This document shows, piece after piece, positions 5,825-6,788 of a stretch of DNA of 6,788 bases; the stretch's first letter is position 1, and every line of letters begins with the position of its first letter. The notes under the pieces were generated by a model that saw only the letters and a list, made by a program, of their open reading frames with translations, ran no database searches and was not told where the DNA came from. The stretch is from Clostridia bacterium (GTDB lineage: Bacteria > Bacillota_A > Clostridia > Peptostreptococcales > Anaerovoracaceae). The stretch lies in the NCBI GenBank assembly GCA_024403175.1, contig JAKSSI010000072.1:1-6788 (forward strand), read 5' to 3'. Position numbers and translations under genes: made by a program.

Positions 5825-6316
5825 ATGAAGATTAGAAAAGCCGAAACAAAAGACTTAGAAAAAATCTTAGAAATATATGAATATGCGCGTAGCTTTATGG
5901 CTGCACATGATAATCCAACCCAGTGGGGTGATGGCTATCCCAAAAAGGATTTACTAGAGGCAGACATTGAAAAGGGTCAGCTTTATGTAGTAACAGATGA
6001 TGCGGATACGGAAATCTTTGCAGTATACGCGTACATTATCGGTGCCGACCCAACTTATGCTTACATAGAAAATGGTGCATGGCTTAACGATGAGCTATAT
6101 GGCACAGTGCATAGAGTAGCATCTTCCGGAAAAGCAAAAGGCACAGCACATTTCATTTTTAACTGGGCGCTTACTCAGTGCAATAATTTAAGAGGGGATA
6201 CTCACCACGATAACTACGTAATGCAAAACGTATTTAAATCTTTCGGGATGAAAGAATGCGGCGTTATTTATGTAGAAGATGGTAGCCAAAGACTTGCATA
6301 TCAGATTGTAAAATAA
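5825..6316 (+). CDS. GNAT-family N-acetyltransferase
   Basis: This 163-residue protein is a complete GNAT domain, expected to transfer an acetyl group from acetyl-CoA to an amine; the substrate cannot be told from sequence. ATG 5825 has AGGGGA eight bases upstream. The N-terminus MKIRKAETKDLEKILEIYEYAR is the usual first strand and helix, and the AAHDNPTQWGDGYPKKDLLEADI stretch is typical of a Firmicutes subgroup. The acetyl-CoA pyrophosphate loop is HRVASSGKAKGTAHFIFNWA (96-115), with KAKGTA in place of the canonical Q/RxxGxG/A, a conservative fit. The C-terminal half LRGDTHHDNYVMQNVFKSFG (122-141) and the RLAYQ ending are also characteristic. It is transcribed alone: divergent from NAD kinase and ending at a hairpin terminator. 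Confidence 0.9.
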   Translation: MKIRKAETKDLEKILEIYEYARSFMAAHDNPTQWGDGYPKKDLLEADIEKGQLYVVTDDADTEIFAVYAYIIGADPTYAYIENGAWLNDELYGTVHRVASSGKAKGTAHFIFNWALTQCNNLRGDTHHDNYVMQNVFKSFGMKECGVIYVEDGSQRLAYQIVK

Positions 6317-6327
6317 AAGTTTATAGA

Positions 6328-6367
6328 AAAACAAAAGAAGTGAGGCAAAGCTCACTTCTTTTGTTTT
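6328..6367. terminator. Bidirectional intrinsic terminator
   Basis: A perfect 17-bp stem pairs 6328-6344 with 6351-6367 around the six-base loop GCAAAG. The base of the stem is A-rich on the left and T-rich on the right, giving U-rich 3' arms on both strands. It starts 12 bases after the acetyltransferase stop and lies beyond the stop of the opposing gene (6401), so it probably serves both convergent genes. Confidence 0.93.
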
Positions 6368-6400
6368 GATGTTATTATATAGTATTAGCTTATGAGAAGA

Positions 6401-6788
6401 TTATTGGATTGTGTAAATTGTTGCTTCCTGCATTGCCTGTTCGGAAAGTTCCTGACCGATACCAGGAAGATCTGGAACATCGAATTCACCATTAACTGGC
6501 ATGTAGTCGTACTTTCCAAGATCTCTTGTGCACTGCTTGATAGCGCCATCGTGTACTTCGTGGATGAGGAAGTTTGGAATAACAGCTTCAACCTGAAGAG
6601 ATGCTGCTGTAGCAATAGGACCACCGCAAACGTGAATCTGAACAGCGCAGTCATAGATATTAGCCATATCGCAGATCTTCTTTGTTTCGGAAATACCACC
6701 GCAAAGGTTGAGGTCTGGCTGAATAACCTGAAGAACGTGTTCTTCGAGGAATGGTCTGAAGCCCCAACGTGTGTAAATTCTTTCACCA
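6401..6788 (-). CDS. Mandelate racemase/muconate lactonizing enzyme family protein (galactonate dehydratase-like), C-terminal part
   Basis: The minus-strand frame is open from the window edge (first complete codon 6787-6785) to TAA 6403-6401, giving 128 residues; the N-terminal two thirds are outside. The ATG at 6667 is internal. The fragment is the end of the enolase-superfamily barrel: GERIYTRWGFRP with E2 as probable third metal ligand, IQPDLNLCGGISE with D25, QIHVCGGPIATAASLQ with H52, and IPNFLIHE with E77. The spacings E2-D25-H52-E77 (23, 27 and 25) equal those of Glu235-Asp258-His285-Glu310 in E. coli D-galactonate dehydratase as I remember them, so the His-Asp dyad and metal site look intact. 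Members remove a proton next to the carboxylate of a sugar acid and usually eliminate water. Galactonate, mannonate or another acid remains possible; the specificity-determining capping domain is not in the window. Confidence 0.85.
   Translation of the reverse strand, partial: GERIYTRWGFRPFLEEHVLQVIQPDLNLCGGISETKKICDMANIYDCAVQIHVCGGPIATAASLQVEAVIPNFLIHEVHDGAIKQCTRDLGKYDYMPVNGEFDVPDLPGIGQELSEQAMQEATIYTIQ

Noticed and set aside
6385..6786. 133-codon minus-strand open frame
   Set aside because: It overlaps the enolase-superfamily fragment in another frame. Its translation is low-complexity and matches no family, while the 6401-6788 frame shows metal-ligand and His-Asp motifs.

Overview
The window is AT-rich, uses many AGA arginine codons, and carries Firmicutes-type versions of scpA/scpB and NAD kinase. 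This suggests an anaerobic low-GC Clostridia bacterium, perhaps Lachnospiraceae-like; the genus is not resolved. It is ordinary chromosomal housekeeping sequence: I see no mobile element, CRISPR array, tRNA or rRNA, and no defence-type gene cluster.

Region 1 (1-4361, + strand) is one compact run of six genes. They are the 3' part of a UDP-N-acetylglucosamine 2-epimerase gene, a secreted lytic transglycosylase, scpA, scpB, a four-helix DUF2975-like membrane protein and a small three-helix membrane protein. Neighbours overlap or are separated by at most 22 bases, and the run ends at a strong bidirectional terminator. The first two genes point to envelope polysaccharide and peptidoglycan work. 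scpA and scpB encode the kleisin and the winged-helix partner of the Smc chromosome-organising complex. The last two are uncharacterised. scpA is interrupted by an apparent -1 frameshift just before its Smc-binding C-terminal domain.

Region 2 (4372-5763, - strand) is a two-gene unit: NAD kinase followed by a flavin reductase-like FMN-binding protein whose Shine-Dalgarno sequence overlaps the kinase stop codon. The pairing is sensible, since NAD kinase supplies NADP and the neighbour is probably a flavin or pyridine-nucleotide-linked redox protein. Two start-site oddities stand out. The flavin reductase appears to begin at an ATA codon under a perfect AGGAGG. The NAD kinase promoter sits so close to the ATG that its mRNA may be leaderless.

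Region 3 (5755-6367) is a divergent intergenic region followed by a + strand GNAT acetyltransferase gene. The intergenic region holds a perfect 8+4+8 inverted repeat that overlaps the predicted acetyltransferase promoter and the -35 zone of the NAD kinase promoter. Region 4 (6401-6788, - strand) is the C-terminal third of an enolase-superfamily sugar-acid dehydratase-like gene, convergent with the acetyltransferase and separated from it by a second strong hairpin terminator.
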